From Dermanyssus gallinae (lineage: Eukaryota; Arthropoda; Arachnida; Mesostigmata; Dermanyssidae), in contig QVRM01002806.1 of NCBI GenBank assembly GCA_003439945.1, positions 1,169,001-1,233,000 of the forward strand: a DNA stretch of 64,000 bases, read 5' to 3'. Of the stretch, positions 23,018 to 35,280 are shown in pieces. The first letter of the stretch is position 1. Every line of letters starts with the position of its first letter. Below the pieces are notes generated by a model. That model was not told the DNA's origin and made no database searches. It saw nothing but the letters and a program-made list of their open reading frames with translations. The translations under genes and the position numbers were made by a program.

Positions 23018-24690
23018 ATATTTATATTCTGCAGCGGTGCATATATATATATATTATCCGCGGTAAATTTAAGTGTGTTGTTGAAAATTACTATTTATTA
23101 TCAAAGTGAGTTCTGGCAACAAGATTGCTCTGTGCTAACCGCCAGAGTGTAGTCCGTTAAGTGTATGTTTAGCCTGTAATATCACAAAGAGGGGGCGGTA
23201 CCGCCGTATAGCCTTCTATCGTGCAGTAGAACGTAAACAAATAAATAGGAATCAGCGTTGGTGAGCCCGCACAATTTGACTGTCTTCCTTCTACGAATTC
23301 GCCGGGAACAGAAAGTATGTTATTATCAAAAACGCTTTAATATAGAAGCAGAAGATTGTATAAAAGTAAGGGTATGGTGCCTAATATATTATTGCCGCCA
23401 TATCTCCTTTTAAAATATTGCCGACATGTGTGCTGAATGAGAGTTTAAGAGCTACCCCAAACGAGGCAACAAGGGAGCTAGTTAACCTCAGAGTGTTTTA
23501 TCTGTTTTTAAAATGTGGTCCCTATCCCCGTTTCACCCCTTTCTACTAAGCCGCAAAACCTTCTTTCCTGTTAAGCCTAGACAATCTAAGAAATTTACAA
23601 AAATAAGGCTGCGGAATTCTGCTAAATAGGCAGACCATCCACGTAAAAAGCGGATTGACTTTGAGATCACAAAGCAATCCGCGGGCAGCATTGCACACGG
23701 AATAAAAAGACTCTGACTAAACAAATGCCCAGCTGTCTTAGACATAAATCAAGACACAATCAATGTAGCAATGTAGACCACCCCGACAAATCCTACTGTT
23801 CCTCTGAGATTTTATTTTTGCATTAAGTGACAATTAGTGGTGTTAATATCTACTAATGACGCTAGGGAAAGCAGTACTTCTGTCATTTATTAGATTAGAC
23901 TTCTTCCTTTTCGCTTAAGGTTGGGCTATACTAGCTTTTTCGCTTTTTAGTAGAGACATTTTCGTTCCGAAGACATTGCTTAAAAAGTTTCTTTAAAATA
24001 TAAAATAAAAATTTAACTTGAAATACTACTTGACAAAAAACTCTCGACGTGCATTGTGATAAAGCTTTTACGACGTCTCCATACATGAGTAAATGAAAAA
24101 ACATTGATCTCATTGGGAAAAGTAAATATGGCTTTTGTACGCCTGATATGACAAGCCTCCTGCGCGCATACGCCTCATACTATCGTTTTTTCCATCCGTT
24201 ATGTTATTGAGTTGTCTCGGTGTTTCTCCAAAGTAGAACATTTTGCGGAGATTTCATGATGAATGCTTAGCCAAGTTCCAAAACTTCTGTATTAAAACAT
24301 TTTTGTCTAGAGTGCTCTTTAATGAACTCACAGTTAAAAACACAACCATATACATTTTTTGTTTACGTGTGTAGACTAGTATTTTTAAATGTATTTCTCT
24401 CCCTGCTAGGCTATAAATACAGGTTGGGTAGAAAGAGGTAATTTTTTTAATTATTTGAGTATAATATGTGTGACTGTGTTTTGAAGGTATAGCACGCTTT
24501 CTTATTCGCACTCCATACTGACTTCTCCTTTTAGTCATGTTTGTTTGTACAAGAGTAACTGGTACTTGTGGTACGCACATACGGAGGCCACGAAGATACA
24601 CGAAGTAAAGTGAAAAACATTTCCGTGGTTCTCTTAAAATAAACTTGCCGTATCACAGTAGTGTGAACGGTCCAAATAAAAAATAAAAAA
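22171..24690. other. No recognised gene; (TA)n arrays
   Basis: (TA)n lies at 22974-23012 and again at 23040-23055. Each is preceded by the same TCTGCAGCGGTGCATATATA, so the unit is a local direct duplication. Frames of 60-115 codons (for example minus 22697-22975 and 24254-24601) have no recognisable domain. Confidence 0.45.
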
Positions 24691-24695
24691 AAAAT

Positions 24696-24764
24696 ACGGA
24701 GACCACGGTAAGTAGTCAGCTGACAATTGTAGGCCGGCAGTGTGGGACTCTAACTCACAAAAAG
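24696..24764 (-). repeat. Dispersed short repeat, copy 2 (tRNA-like)
   Basis: Reverse-complement counterpart of 18333-18401: about 68 bases with few mismatches, no shared sequence outside. Confidence 0.6.
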
Positions 24765-24769
24765 TCAGT

Positions 24770-25965
24770 AGTATTTGTATGCAGGTAAGCTCGAAAATTC
24801 CCATAGCTTGTCAGAGTCTGAGTGGTGTCTACTCTAGCTCCCGGCCCGGCGGATTAGCCAGATTTGAGTGCAAGGCACTAGGGTTCGCGATCTGGTAGCG
24901 GGGTTACTAAACCGTTGCACTCTTTCTGCCATTTATTCAGCGTGCGCTGGCTCTTTTCGTTGTTACGTTGTCATACAAGCTTCGGTCGTTTACCTTAAGG
25001 TTTCACGAGGTTATGCCGGCAAGGGCTAGAGAAACGAAAGTACTTACGGTCCTATACGCTTTAATAAAGCGACGCGCCTTTCGCGTTAGGGTTTTTCCGA
25101 ATGTTTCTGTTAGCGAGACTCGTGAGTGCAGCCGTGGGCAGACGGATCGTCTGGGTATTGTACGTTGTTCTTCGCCAGAGAAAGCCATGCACATTAACTA
25201 TACGATATACTGGACAAACTCGACGTCATGAAGATTCTTAACTAGAATTAAGATAAAACTCTTCCTTAGTAGGAACAGCTATTAGCTATCTAACTAACAA
25301 CACGTAGAGTCACCGCACGGTAAAGTTATGGTGGATGGAACAACTTGCTGATGCCGGGAAGCCACTGATACATGCCAAGAGATACTGTACTAGCATGGCA
25401 GCAATGTGTCAAAACATCCAGAAATGTAAAGCTTTCGATAGTGCATATAGAGCGGCCCGAGGAAAACGTTGACTACTATTCAGGAAAAGCAAAAAGTGTC
25501 CGTGGAGAAAGCTAAGATGCAAGATAGAATGCAACGCTAGGACAGATGCGGCAAAGGAGACTTTTAAAACAGCTACAGAGTTCCTTCTTCTAAAGCAACC
25601 GATAGCGCCTAAACGATGCTGGTTTGACTGTGAACACATTGTTCTAAATGGCTTTTGTCGCGGATGCCTAAAACTGTCAGCCGTTGAGGAGTATTTATGT
25701 ATTGTTGAAGAAAAAAACAGGCAAAAACCCAATCGACTCAAAGCAGATGCCTCAAGAACCTACCTAACAAACGAAACACTCTTAATGAGATGTACTCTAA
25801 GGCGTAACTGGCGACGCGCTAAGAACAAACTGAGTATCCCAATACCTACAGCACGTCATAGAAGACTACCTCGCAAATCACCATCTACATCGTAAACACC
25901 AACCGCTACATGAAAAAGCATCGCCTAGCAAAAATAGATGACCGCTGGTATTTCTCAGGGTCAGA
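24770..25965. other. No recognised gene
   Basis: Contains a tRNA-like fragment (GGGTTCGCGATC near 24880) and stop-rich sequence up to the 3' end of LINE family A. No frame with a recognisable family. Confidence 0.45.
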
Positions 25966-26410
25966 TTTCAATTTTTTTTCAATTTCAAACGTGGTTTATT
26001 TACGGAACTGCATTTCACAACGCTTAAGTTCTCGGCAAATAAAAATAATAATTTTTTTTAAAAAAAACATGATTCAAACAACGAAGTAGAAAATCACTCT
26101 TGACAAAGTCCAAGGAGTGCTTTTTATAAGCACTTTACACAATCGCCGTGGTTATTGAGTATCACAAGAACACCAAAACAGCAGCTGGAATGTTTGATTG
26201 AACACGAACAGCATGTAAGGCTACACACTTTTAAATATTTGCACAAACGAAGTACACTTCACTAGTACAGCATCTTCAGAATTCACAACTATGGGTAAAA
26301 ACAACGTATAAACACAACTATCTAAGCCGAGTGTGTATATACAAAGCACTACCATTCCAATTCCGAATTTACCTAGATTACAAGCCAGATTCTGACTGCG
26401 AAATTAAAAG

Positions 26411-26962
26411 TCACCGTTTCAGTTCACGAACGAAGAAATGTTTCCTTGTTAGGCATCTAATGTGTTTGGGAATGCACGTCCAGGTTTTCGGAAGACGGCA
26501 TGCAAGTGCGTGCTGACTGGACTTTAGGGACACAGAGGGCACTGCAAAAGTTGTTGCACGCCTAGTTGATGTTCGGCTGAGGGTAGGGATTAGTGGAAAT
26601 GCGACTTCCGTGGGCACAATACCTTGCGAAATGTTGTATGCTAACTTTGAAACCCTTAGCGTGTAAATGCTTTCCACAGTAAGTAGATTAAAACGATTAA
26701 ACAAGTCACGGACCCAATCCCTTCGCTTCCTTGAAAAAATTGCTCTAAGTGCATCATTCTGTATCACTTTGGCTCTCCGGAGAATTCCATCGTAGCCACC
26801 ACCCCAGAGAAGAATACCATAGCATAGCACTGGGAAGAATACGGCTTTGTATACCATAAGTAGACCCTCTATGGGGACCCCAATTATTTTCATTCTACAC
26901 AGCGCAGCTATTACTGCGTAGCACTTAGGTGCAATATAATCCAGATGAGGATGCCACCTCAT
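26411..26962 (-). pseudogene. LINE family A reverse transcriptase, C-terminal (thumb) part
   Basis: Continues the reverse transcriptase after a frameshift near 27000. It reads MRWHPHLDYIAPKCYAVIAA, YKAVFFPVLCYGILLWGGGY, RAKVIQNDALRAIFSRKRRD and LFNRFNLLTVESIYTLRVSK. This is the usual LINE sequence from the thumb through the post-thumb 'P-x-L-x-Y-G-x-x-x-W' and 'Q...LR.I.....R.....LF....L..V' blocks. It ends at a stop after KHFFVRELKR, the natural C-terminus. No zinc finger or RNase H follows. Confidence 0.85.
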
Positions 26963-27008
26963 GTTTTCCTGGAGAACGAGCCCCAGGCACCTAGCGGTAT
27001 GCGATAGC

Positions 27009-27653
27009 TCAATGTTTCGTGTCTTGAGTATTGTTGTCAGGTAATGCCAGTTGCATTGGCGATGAACGAAAAATTATGTAATTCGTTTTACTAGCATTGA
27101 CAACTAGTCCAAAGCTGTTAAAAATGCGAATTATGTTATCAACTTTTAAAAGCGACTGGTGCAAGTTCGTATTAAAATTTCGATGATTCACTCCGAACAG
27201 TAGCGTAGTGTCATCAGCAAAAACAATAGTTGAGCCAAGGTTTTGCCTCTGGATGCTTAATAGAATGAAGTTCAGAAGAATAAGAAACATAAAAGGTCCA
27301 AGAACCGAGCCTTGAGGGGTACCCATGTCAACCTGCTGCCAGGAGGACTCCATTTGACCAGCTCGTACCACCTGTCTCCGTCCTGATAGATAGGATCCAA
27401 CCCAGGCAACAGCCTGCGCGGAGCAACCCAGCTGAGCGAGCATTTGGAACAGAAGGGAATGATCAAGGCAGTTAAAAGCAGCCGACACGTCGAGAAAAAC
27501 TGCGAGACAAAACTGATTTGCCTCAATCGAATTTGACACCCGCTGCCATAAGTGGGCCAGCGCGAGGTCAGTCGACCTACCCCTGCGAAAACCGAACTGG
27601 TTAGGCGAAAGGAATTTGATCGACTCTAAATATCGATCTAATCTAACCAACAC
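27009..27653 (-). pseudogene. LINE family A reverse transcriptase, catalytic core
   Basis: Contains, in order, LSPNQFGFRRGRSTDLALAH (RT block 2a), LAVFLDVSAAFNCLDHSLL (block A, first catalytic Asp in LDVSAAF), MGTPQGSVLGPFMFLILLN (block B'), and IVFADDTTLLF (block C, FADD at 27210-27221). All three catalytic aspartates are intact. The frame breaks at both ends and must join the pieces at 27686-28459 and 26411-26962, each by one frameshift. In the living element this enzyme copies the element's RNA at a nicked chromosomal site (target-primed reverse transcription). Confidence 0.9.
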
Positions 27654-27685
27654 CAGTTTCTCGATGACCTTTGAGATATAATCAA

Positions 27686-28459
27686 CTACCGAGATCGGTC
27701 TTTAATTGGCTGCGCGGTTTCGTTCACCCTTTTTTTAAATAAAGGAGACACCGCCGTATCCTTCAACCGTGATGGGAAGCTCCCAGATTCAAATGAACGA
27801 TTTATAATGGCAGCTAGAGGTCCTGCAATTGATGGAGCTGCCAACTTTAACAGTTTTGCAGGCACTCCCATGACGCCTCGACTCCAGTTTGCTTTAAGGA
27901 TAAGAAGGACACTAAGGACCTCAGGAACAGAAATAGCAGAGAATGAAAACACTCCGCCATTTTTTTCCCATACCTCGTCTAGCAAAGTTTCTATATCTCT
28001 GCTCTTTTCGAGGTGAGCGACCGTAGTATTTCCTAACGTGGCAAAGTGACGGTTTAGCTCGTCTGCAATTTTAACTGGGTTTTCTAGTGTTTTATTCTCG
28101 CCAACTAATAACGTGGACGATAAGTCCACTGATTCAAGTCGCCTACCACAGATTCCGTTGATGAATCTCCAGAGTTGAGCGGAGTCATCGCGCAAGGAAG
28201 CAAAGCGATTGCGGTAGAATGCTGTCCTCGCGGCTCGAATTGCATTGAGGTAGCGGCGACGACTGTTTAAATAGGAAATTTTAGAATCTATCGAATTTAT
28301 CTTACGATGTCTGCGGTACAATTTATTAACTCTGCGACGCAGTCGTCGTAAACCTGGAGAGAAAGAAAATTGATTCCCCTTGCGGGAACTATCAGAAGCA
28401 AGGGGATCCACTAAATCAAAGGACTTTTCGTACATAAGAAGCAGGATTTTACAGAACAC
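27686..28459 (-). pseudogene. LINE family A, endonuclease-RT linker and RT start
   Basis: Begins in the linker after the endonuclease. It carries an Arg-rich helix (FSPGLRRLRRRVNKLYRRHR), then the typical YRNRFASLRDDSAQLWRFIN, then the first RT blocks (SRGVMGVPAKLLKLAAPSIA, INRSFESGSFPSRLKDTAVS, PLFKK). It ends by frameshift just before the 'YRPISVV' block, which reads as RSRSVVDYISKVIEKLVL across the junction near 27690. Confidence 0.85.
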
Positions 28460-28497
28460 ATCGAAAGCCGAATTTACGTCTATTGCATCATAAACTG

Positions 28498-29322
28498 CTA
28501 ATCACGAGACATCTTGTAAGCGATATAGAAACAAATCAATTTTAGCTCTATTGTGACTTCTACGTGGCTTTGGGACCAATTCGGCCAACGGTTTAGCAGC
28601 GGCGGAGTTGGCAGAAAGAGATAAGAGAGATAAGGGTAATGATCAGAAAAAATAAGAGTTTCAATAACCACAGGCTGGACAGTAGCAAATCTTGAGCAAT
28701 TAGAAACAGCAATGTGGTCAATACACGTACGAGACGCGGGTCTGGTTGTGCGATCCACTACAAGTGAGAAGTCTGTTGCGGAAAAGAATGAAGTATAGTC
28801 ACTGGGCTTCGGGCCTGAGAGAAGGTTGACATTCGCATCGCCCATAAGAATGACAGGAGTAGAGGTACATTTTGGCAACATATCGTCTAGAGCATTCAAT
28901 AGGGTGTCTTTACAAGACATATGGTTGGAATAAAAGCCTACAATAAAACATTCAAGATCGTCCAGTTTTTTCAAATGCAAACGTACCACCTGTACATTGC
29001 CATCAGAACTACAAACAGAGCGCGATGATAAAATACTACAGGTGGAACGCACATAGATGCCGACACCGCCGCCCAATCTCCCCAGGTCTCTGCCCGACGC
29101 AACCAATTCGAAACCGTTTATTGGGTGAGACGCCTGATCGCATTGCTTTAGCCACGTTTCACTAACCACTGCCGCATCAAATAGGGCTCCGTCATCGTTT
29201 AAAAAGTTATCTAATAACTCCAGCTGACCGGACTTCTTTAACCCTCCAGTCCCCGCGTTAAAATAGATAAAAGCTAAGCTACTCGGCTCAAGTCTGACGT
29301 GGCATGATTCAAGACTTGGCAT
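28498..29322 (-). pseudogene. LINE family A AP-type endonuclease
   Basis: An apurinic/apyrimidinic-like endonuclease of about 220 residues nicks target DNA to start retrotransposition. Motifs in order: FIYFNAGTGGLKKSGQLELL (metal-binding Asn), VVSETWLKQCD (catalytic Glu), GGGVGIYVRSTCS, FIVGFYSNHMS (Tyr block), VILMGDANVNLL (Asp and Asn of the GDxN motif), and RTCIDHIAVSN (terminal Asp-His pair). All key residues are visible, so this piece could fold, but a frameshift and stop at 28498 cut it from the reverse transcriptase. Confidence 0.88.
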
Positions 29323-29431
29323 GATTTCACATTACGTGTGCAGTTTTGATTCATATAATTTACACAATGCATTGATAAAAATAGGTAGTTGTGAGAACAT
29401 CAACATAGTAAAAATCCAAAAATAAGAAATC

Positions 29432-29902
29432 CTAGGTTAACATCGAAAGAGTTGACAACAACGGGGTGAGAACCACAATTAGTTTTTTAAGGCGTATTGC
29501 AGCCTTCGGGGATACAATACTCAAAACCTTCGTGATGTGCTTCAGGGATGAGATTATGTTGGAGTCTCGTCCCTTTTGTTTAGGAGTGGCAGTGATGCGC
29601 GATGACTTCAATGGACGGGGCTTGCGAAGAGTAGTCGTAGCCAGTTTTTCAGCGGTACGGATCTGCTTCTTAGGGAGAGATGTTGATCCTGGTAGATTTA
29701 CACGGACGTCGGGACCAGCTGAGGTTTTCACGACAAGTGATCTCACCACAGCAGCATAGGTAGGTGGAGATGATGCGGCTGATTCCGACGAGGAAGTTGA
29801 AGCGGCTTGAGAGAAATTACTCAGGCAAATCTGAAATATCGCATACAGCGGCGCCTTGGAAATTGAGGACATAACTAAATGAGTAGTAACGGTTGTATTC
29901 AT
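29432..29902 (-). pseudogene. LINE family A ORF1, C-terminal part
   Basis: Begins at an ATG. Contains a Ser-rich linker (SQAASTSSSESAASSPPTY followed by AAVVRSL), a basic region (KKQIRTAEKLATTTLRKPRP) and a hydrophobic leucine-rich end (IRLKKLIVVLTPLLSTL). PPTYAAVV-type linkers and a leucine-rich C-terminus occur in ORF1 proteins of Jockey/CR1 LINEs, which bind element RNA. No zinc knuckle is seen, and at 156 codons it is shorter than usual ORF1s. It is probably truncated at the 5' side, where sequence related to repeat copy B begins. Confidence 0.55.
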
Positions 29903-29925
29903 GGATTTTTCCCGTGGTCGACAGT

Positions 29926-32900
29926 ATGCGCCACACAGCCAGTAATTATCAGCTAAATGCTCTGCAGCAGAAGTAGAAGGTCACCACTAGCGTAATAAAT
30001 AAATTAAGCGATCGGACATTAGGTCATGGTGCAAGACGAGATGGGGGCCACAGCTGCTTTCAATACTGCGTGCGTCTGACAAAGCCTGCCTAGAAGTTAT
30101 CGGACGTGTTCTAAGCAAAAGTGATTATTGAAAAAACGCGATGACATGTAATAATGTCTAGATTTATCTTTCGTAGACACTACAGACGTAACCCGTGTTT
30201 TATCCAGAAATAAAAGGTCGTTTTTTGCTTTTTTTTTTTGGTCTAAATATAAAGTCGACGTTTTTCAGGTAATAATCTTTTGTTGTCTTCTTGGGCTTCC
30301 ATCACGTAGTTCCGTTAGTATTGTTAGACGTAATTATGGCTACTAGTTCGTAATCGCTTACAGCTTCAGTTACCCTCACGTAGAACCAATTTAGCACACA
30401 GCTTAGCGAACTCTAGCCTTTCGCACCACGGTCCCAAACGCTTAGCCATTGGCCTTCTGATTAGAATCGACGAAAAGGCGCTCGTGTTCGCTGCGAGGCG
30501 TCGCATTTGGTTCAAAGTGGCCGAGGGAGATTGTGTCGTAGAACACTTTTCGCGGTGTTCGCTGTTTAATCTGATCGTTGCAAATAGATCCTTAGCTTCA
30601 GATTTGGACCGTGCGGCTGATGGCGCACGTTCGTCTGAAATGCTTAGTGATTCTGCACGATAAGCTGAAAAAGGTCCGGTTGCATGCAGTAGGACTCTGA
30701 CCTGGCGGGGTCATGAGAGGACAGCCAGTGTAATAAGACCGACGAACCATCGGGCTTTTCCAGAGTATACCGCGCGTGCAACTTCCAGCTGCCGAGCAAC
30801 CCATTCTATCAACCTTATCGGAGGAGCAGTGACATTGAAGCAGTCGAATTTCCCCAAGGTGGCTTTACTCACAGGCTTCTCACGGAGCAGCCTGGCCGGA
30901 CAGATACAAACTTTTGCAGCGCGGTGGAGCGGTCGTCATCATGCGCCCACAACAGCTTCGGGTGCGCCGCCAAAAGTCGACTAGATGTGTCAGGCATTGA
31001 GCAGTCGATGACGTGCCGCCAACGAAACATCTCTGCAATCCATGCAATCTGTTTGTTACTTTCTCTAGCGTCGAGGTCTCGTCGTCGTCATGACCTCGGC
31101 TTGCATGATGAGACGTCGAAGATGTGGCGTCTTGTGTTATTTGCACGGCGTTCTAGATAGTGTGTTCTATAAAGGATGCAAAGTTACACGTTTTGGCAAG
31201 GCGACGTTTTCGTATCGAGCTCACGGTCGTGTTGCTTGCTGCAGAGCTATGCCATTGTGGTGGTAGACCGGCGACGTAGCTATGAGCAGAAGTCTTCATA
31301 TGCGGTGCGAACCTGCTTAATGTATATAGCAGGACCAGTAATCACTTACAGTGTGAGCCTGCTTTGCATGTATTTACTAAATCATTTAACAACAATGAGT
31401 ACTAAACGTCTCGTCACAGTGACGTTTCGTGAGATATTCTATATTAAATACTAAATGGAACAACGCACAAATCAAGTCAGCTGAATGATGTTGTTATGTG
31501 CAGCAGTTTTGATTGTCCTGCCCAGTGCAATACATACGTATTCATAACAAACATTTTGCATACGCAAGGATCCTCTAGAGCTGGGGTATATCTTATTCAG
31601 ACGCTAAACACGACGTTATAACACATCGGTGCAGTTACAGTCGCATTTTGCCATCTGCAGCGTCGACACGGGTGACTATTTTAACTGCGTTGTCTATTTA
31701 AAGTTACAAAAGATACTATTTGAATCGCTTCAGGTACAAATATACCAGCTATGCTTTCGATTGTCAAACAAAGTTCTGAGGTAAGCCGCGGCGTGACCCG
31801 AAATCTGGCTGGCCCGCCTGCGTCTCGACTCGCCTTTTGTTCCAAATCTCTAATATCTGACATCGAGTATCCTTCGGAGAGGTCGAAAAGTCGGCTCGTC
31901 GGACTGCTGTCTCCAGAACTCGTAGATCCTATGAGATCTGCGGAAATAATAATATTTGAACTACAGCGGTAGACGTAGCCTTTTGGCTGTTGCAATTTTT
32001 AGGGCCAACGGCCTCTGAGGTTATCCAGGAGCCGCCGACCCATCATGACCTGTGTAGTCAGTCATACGCTGCTACAGCGAGGCTGCGTAAAGCATGATGA
32101 TGTAGCGTACGTGGCCTTAGCTGCCGTATAGTGCATATGTGGGGTGCCTGTCCGGCTGGTATCTAGGAGTACCCTCAGATATTTTGCTTAGCTGTAGAGG
32201 GAATGTGATTGTCTTTCTAGATTCAGGTTGTGTTAAGGGGAGGGAAGCGTGTCTGCTCGTTCAGAAATATTGCTACAGTTTGGGTGGGGCTAGGCAAAGC
32301 TCATCCGGAATGAGCCACACGGAAATGTCCTGCATGACGCCAGTTGCTGTCCAATTCAGCCCCACGGCATCATGCAACTTAATTAAGATAGCCACATTAT
32401 CTGCATAGGCTAAGGGCTTAACAATGGGGGAGGGGGAGGAAGACGCCGGACATCGTCGTACTTAAAATTCCATAGAGTGGGACCCAGAACGGAGCCCTGG
32501 AGGACCATTGCGGTGCCAGGATATAACTGGCTTTTATAGGCACTACTTTTTCAAGTTTGTGTTTAACGTCTTGTGGGTCTAAACTCGTGTGGCAATAAGT
32601 TGCTATACGATATTTGGAGGTCTATTAGGTAGTGAGCGCTTACGACTAACATCGGTATCAACACGCGTTTTATTTTGCTTGCATAATGTTTTCTATAACC
32701 TTTGCTGGCTAAACGTGGTACCTGATAAAAATAAGCCTTATAGTACGTACAACAGAAAATGGATACGCCAAAGTGGAGAATTGCGCGTGATGTCTTTCTA
32801 AACTCTTTTTTTTTTCGTGCGAAAAAATGCTGCGATAATGCACCCTGCAACCAACTTTTGCTCTTGATCAAGTCGCACAATAAAAACTATTCATCTTGAC

Positions 32901-33415
32901 ATCGCGCCGCAGAGAGTTACAATTCAGTCAATACTCCTACAAGTTTTACAGGACAAGTGCAGATTGCGTGCATTGCCGACAACGCGAAACAAAATCAGCG
33001 CCCATCATCTGATCTACATATATGAATCTGTTTTCGTGCTCTGCATGGCTCGCCCCACGTCTTCTAAGAATACGCAAGCTACTCAAACGACCAAATAGTA
33101 TCATCTACACACTGCAAGTTCATGTCAGTTTGCGTAACGCGACGCATCCGGTGTGTCCAGACCTCAACTGCCTCTACAATAAGAAGACCGCTGCTGTCGC
33201 TGCAGCCGAGCGTACGATCCGTTGTGACGCTTTCGTAATGGCGCTTTGCCAATACGCTCGAGACGTCAACACGGACAGGTTGGCTTTACGAGACGGATCG
33301 GCATTCCATAAATAGCACCAAAATTATGTGTCGGAAGCAACAACCTGTCGTACTTGACGAAGTCGTCGGCGCTTAGAGCACATAGTAGCATTTTGGCAAC
33401 TCTTAAGCCGCAGCA
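29926..33415 (+). repeat. Unidentified repeat unit, copy B
   Basis: Collinear with the reverse complement of 11405-16045 through many blocks. Examples are GGTCCGTGCGGCTGATGGCG in A against GGACCGTGCGGCTGATGGCG near 30607 in B, and CGAATTTCCCCAAGGTGGCT at 30845. The unit begins where the 5' end of LINE family A stops and is interrupted at about 31790-32550 by an R1-type reverse transcriptase relic. Frames such as plus 33022-33315 and minus 32563-32880 are conserved only in pieces. No domain recognised. Confidence 0.75.
32130..32510 (-). pseudogene. R1-type LINE reverse transcriptase fragment
   Basis: The minus strand reads LQGSVLGPTLWNFKYDDVRR, then AYADNVAILIKLHDAVGL, then QTVAIFLNEQTRFPPLN. 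'QGSVLGPTLWN-x-x-YD-x-V-x-RL', the active-site box and the 'K-T-x-x-x-x-L' block are characteristic of R1-clade reverse transcriptases. The active site is YADN (32396-32407) instead of xADD, so a catalytic Asp is lost, and several frameshifts are present. It sits inside repeat unit copy B and is absent from copy A, so it was probably inserted after the duplication. Confidence 0.7.
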
Positions 33416-33869
33416 AAGAAACCCCTCGTAGTAACTGTAGGATGCCGGAGAAAAAATTGAACAGTTAATTTTTGTTGATTAGTACTCTCAGTAGTCGAGA
33501 AAACCCCGAGTTGGCAACGTATTAGTAAAATATTTATCTATAGTTTAAACACTTTTCGCCAGTACTGTAGGCGGGACTTTATTTAGTACGAATCGGTGCT
33601 ACATCTCGTAGTACTCTAAGTCGTTTACGTGTTTCGTATAAGCAAGTGTTTTTTGGTTATCTGTGTTTTTGTTTACTTCAATCTCGGAATCGGTGATATT
33701 ATCGGCGCTGCAGTCCTCCGGGGTCACAGACTCGAGTAAATGCGAAGAATCCAAGAACCAACGCCGTGTCGGCTACGGAGCACGTTATCTAGACATCCTC
33801 CAACAACAGCTTTTCGGCTGAGGTACATTTGGGGCTTAAGCGGCATATATTTGTACTATATCATGAACC

Positions 33870-34193
33870 CTTGCAGTGCTCTAAGTGTTATATCTGGATC
33901 ACTTCGCTGCTAACTGTAATACCCTAAAGCCCAAATGTCGGAAATGCGGCTCTATGGAGCACCTCAGAAAAGACTGTAACGCTCAGGTCCGCTGTTGTTT
34001 GTGCAACGGAGAGCATGAGACTACTTGGAGAGCATGCCCGCAAAGGTTGCTGCGAATGGAACAACTAAAGAGAGCCTCACGAAGCATGGCACAGAGGCAG
34101 CACGACGCCATGTCGGTCCTATACTGTACCAGTATCCAACGTTCAAACATCCGAAAACTTTACAAAGCGAAGTTGGTCTTCGGTCGTAAATAG
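33870..34193 (+). pseudogene. LINE family B ORF1 zinc-knuckle region
   Basis: Three CCHC knuckles occur in tandem. The first (CSKCYIW, then DHFAANC) is split by a frameshift near 33897. The second is perfect, CRKCGSMEHLRKDC (C-x2-C-x4-H-x4-C). The third, CCLCNGEHETTWRAC followed by P, has the C-x2-C-x3-H-x6-C form typical of the last ORF1 knuckle. This protein would bind element RNA. The frame then reads RLLRMEQLKRASRSMAQRQ and decays, ending at 34193. The upstream ORF1 body is not recognisable. Confidence 0.75.
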
Positions 34194-34729
34194 TGGAGTA
34201 AGAGAAGTTGACCATGAAATTTACATCCCCACAAAGCACGTAGAGGACGCTGATCGTATTGAACTAAGACCAGCAGCCCCCTTACGGCAGCCAACCCTAT
34301 TGGCACACCCATCAACAGACAGTATCTTTGAAGAAGTGCTCCGCAGACTGTCTCCAATCATACAGGACACTATCACGACGGTTATTTTAAAGGTTTGAGA
34401 ATCCGTATTGCCTGTAGTCATACGCGCAGTAAGCGGGGCAATGACACATCATCAAGAGAGCTCAGTGGCTTTCTCGCTGGCTGAGTCGATCCAGCTAGCA
34501 TTCCGTGGCAATGTCAAGGAAACTGCGGCATCCCTAACTATAATGCAATGATGACAGTATCACGGCCCGTGAATCAAAGACTTAGTGACGTCCGAGAGAG
34601 ACTGGGCCTAAGAATCAGAATAGTTACATAAGTGCACCGAATACAAAAATTTAAACTATACAGGAGAACGTTAGAGAAACAATACCTTCTCCTGCAATCG
34701 AGAAAAGCTTACACAGATTATCAAAGTAG

Positions 34730-35280
34730 TGGTGTGGAACTGCGAAGGGCATGGCGCATTAGATCTGTTAGGCGCGAAAGCACTTCGAGGAGTCGATATT
34801 TTATTATTGACGGAAACTTAGGCGGTTAAACCTTTCTCTTTGGGGGGCTTCTACGGATATCACGCACTAGCACATAAAGGTGAGAGACGGGGCAGACCAA
34901 GTTGGGGGTTTCAGCATTCTCGAGAGCAGAAATTGGAGAAATGACAGTATGAATAAATGCCGAAAGCTTACTAGCAATAGCGCCAAGAAGGGTTAAAGTT
35001 GTTAAACGACCGGAGGAGACACATAGATGCGCGGATTCGAACCCCACCGTTGCACATTTGTATTCATGGGGGTCCGTCTATTAAGCAATGCGAAAAGCAG
35101 TCCATGGACGTTAAATCTTGGCTGAGGGTCAGCCCCGAAAGATGTAGAGTCAACTGAAGTCATGACAGAGCCGAGAAAGGCACCGATCATTCTAGCGGGG
35201 GATTTTAATGCGAGGCTGGATAAAGGTAACTCATAAGGAACTGAAGCATTTTTGGATATTATAACAGAGATCTGATGCAG
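34730..35280 (+). pseudogene. LINE family B AP-endonuclease remnant
   Basis: Around 34730-34812 the plus strand reads VVWNCEGHGALDLLGAKALR then GVDILLLTET, the N-terminal WN and TET blocks of AP-type endonucleases. In another frame near 35187-35232 it reads PIILAGDFNARLDKG, the GDFN block. Between them the sequence is scrambled by frameshifts and includes a stretch (about 34990-35060) that I cannot align. Catalytic parts are recognisable but the gene is dead. Confidence 0.65.

Larger units (their letters stand above)
25968..29925 (-). mobile_element. LINE family A, near full length (CR1/Jockey-like)
   Basis: A non-LTR retrotransposon reads right to left: ORF1 (29902-29432), AP-type endonuclease (29322-28498), reverse transcriptase (28459-26411), then a 3' UTR of about 440 bases ending in a GAAATTGAAAAAA-type tail near 25968. 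Three frameshifts separate the ORF2 pieces, so it is dead. The 3' tail is shared with 3171-3300, and an endonuclease relative lies at 38340-39130. The FADD active site, the ETWL/DHI endonuclease motifs and the absence of RNase H fit the CR1/L2/Jockey assemblage; the exact clade is not settled. The 5' end meets repeat unit copy B. Confidence 0.85.

Noticed and set aside
35025..35060. tRNA B-box-like GGTTCGAATCC on the minus strand
   Set aside because: It lies inside decayed LINE endonuclease sequence, and no A box or cloverleaf can be drawn around it.
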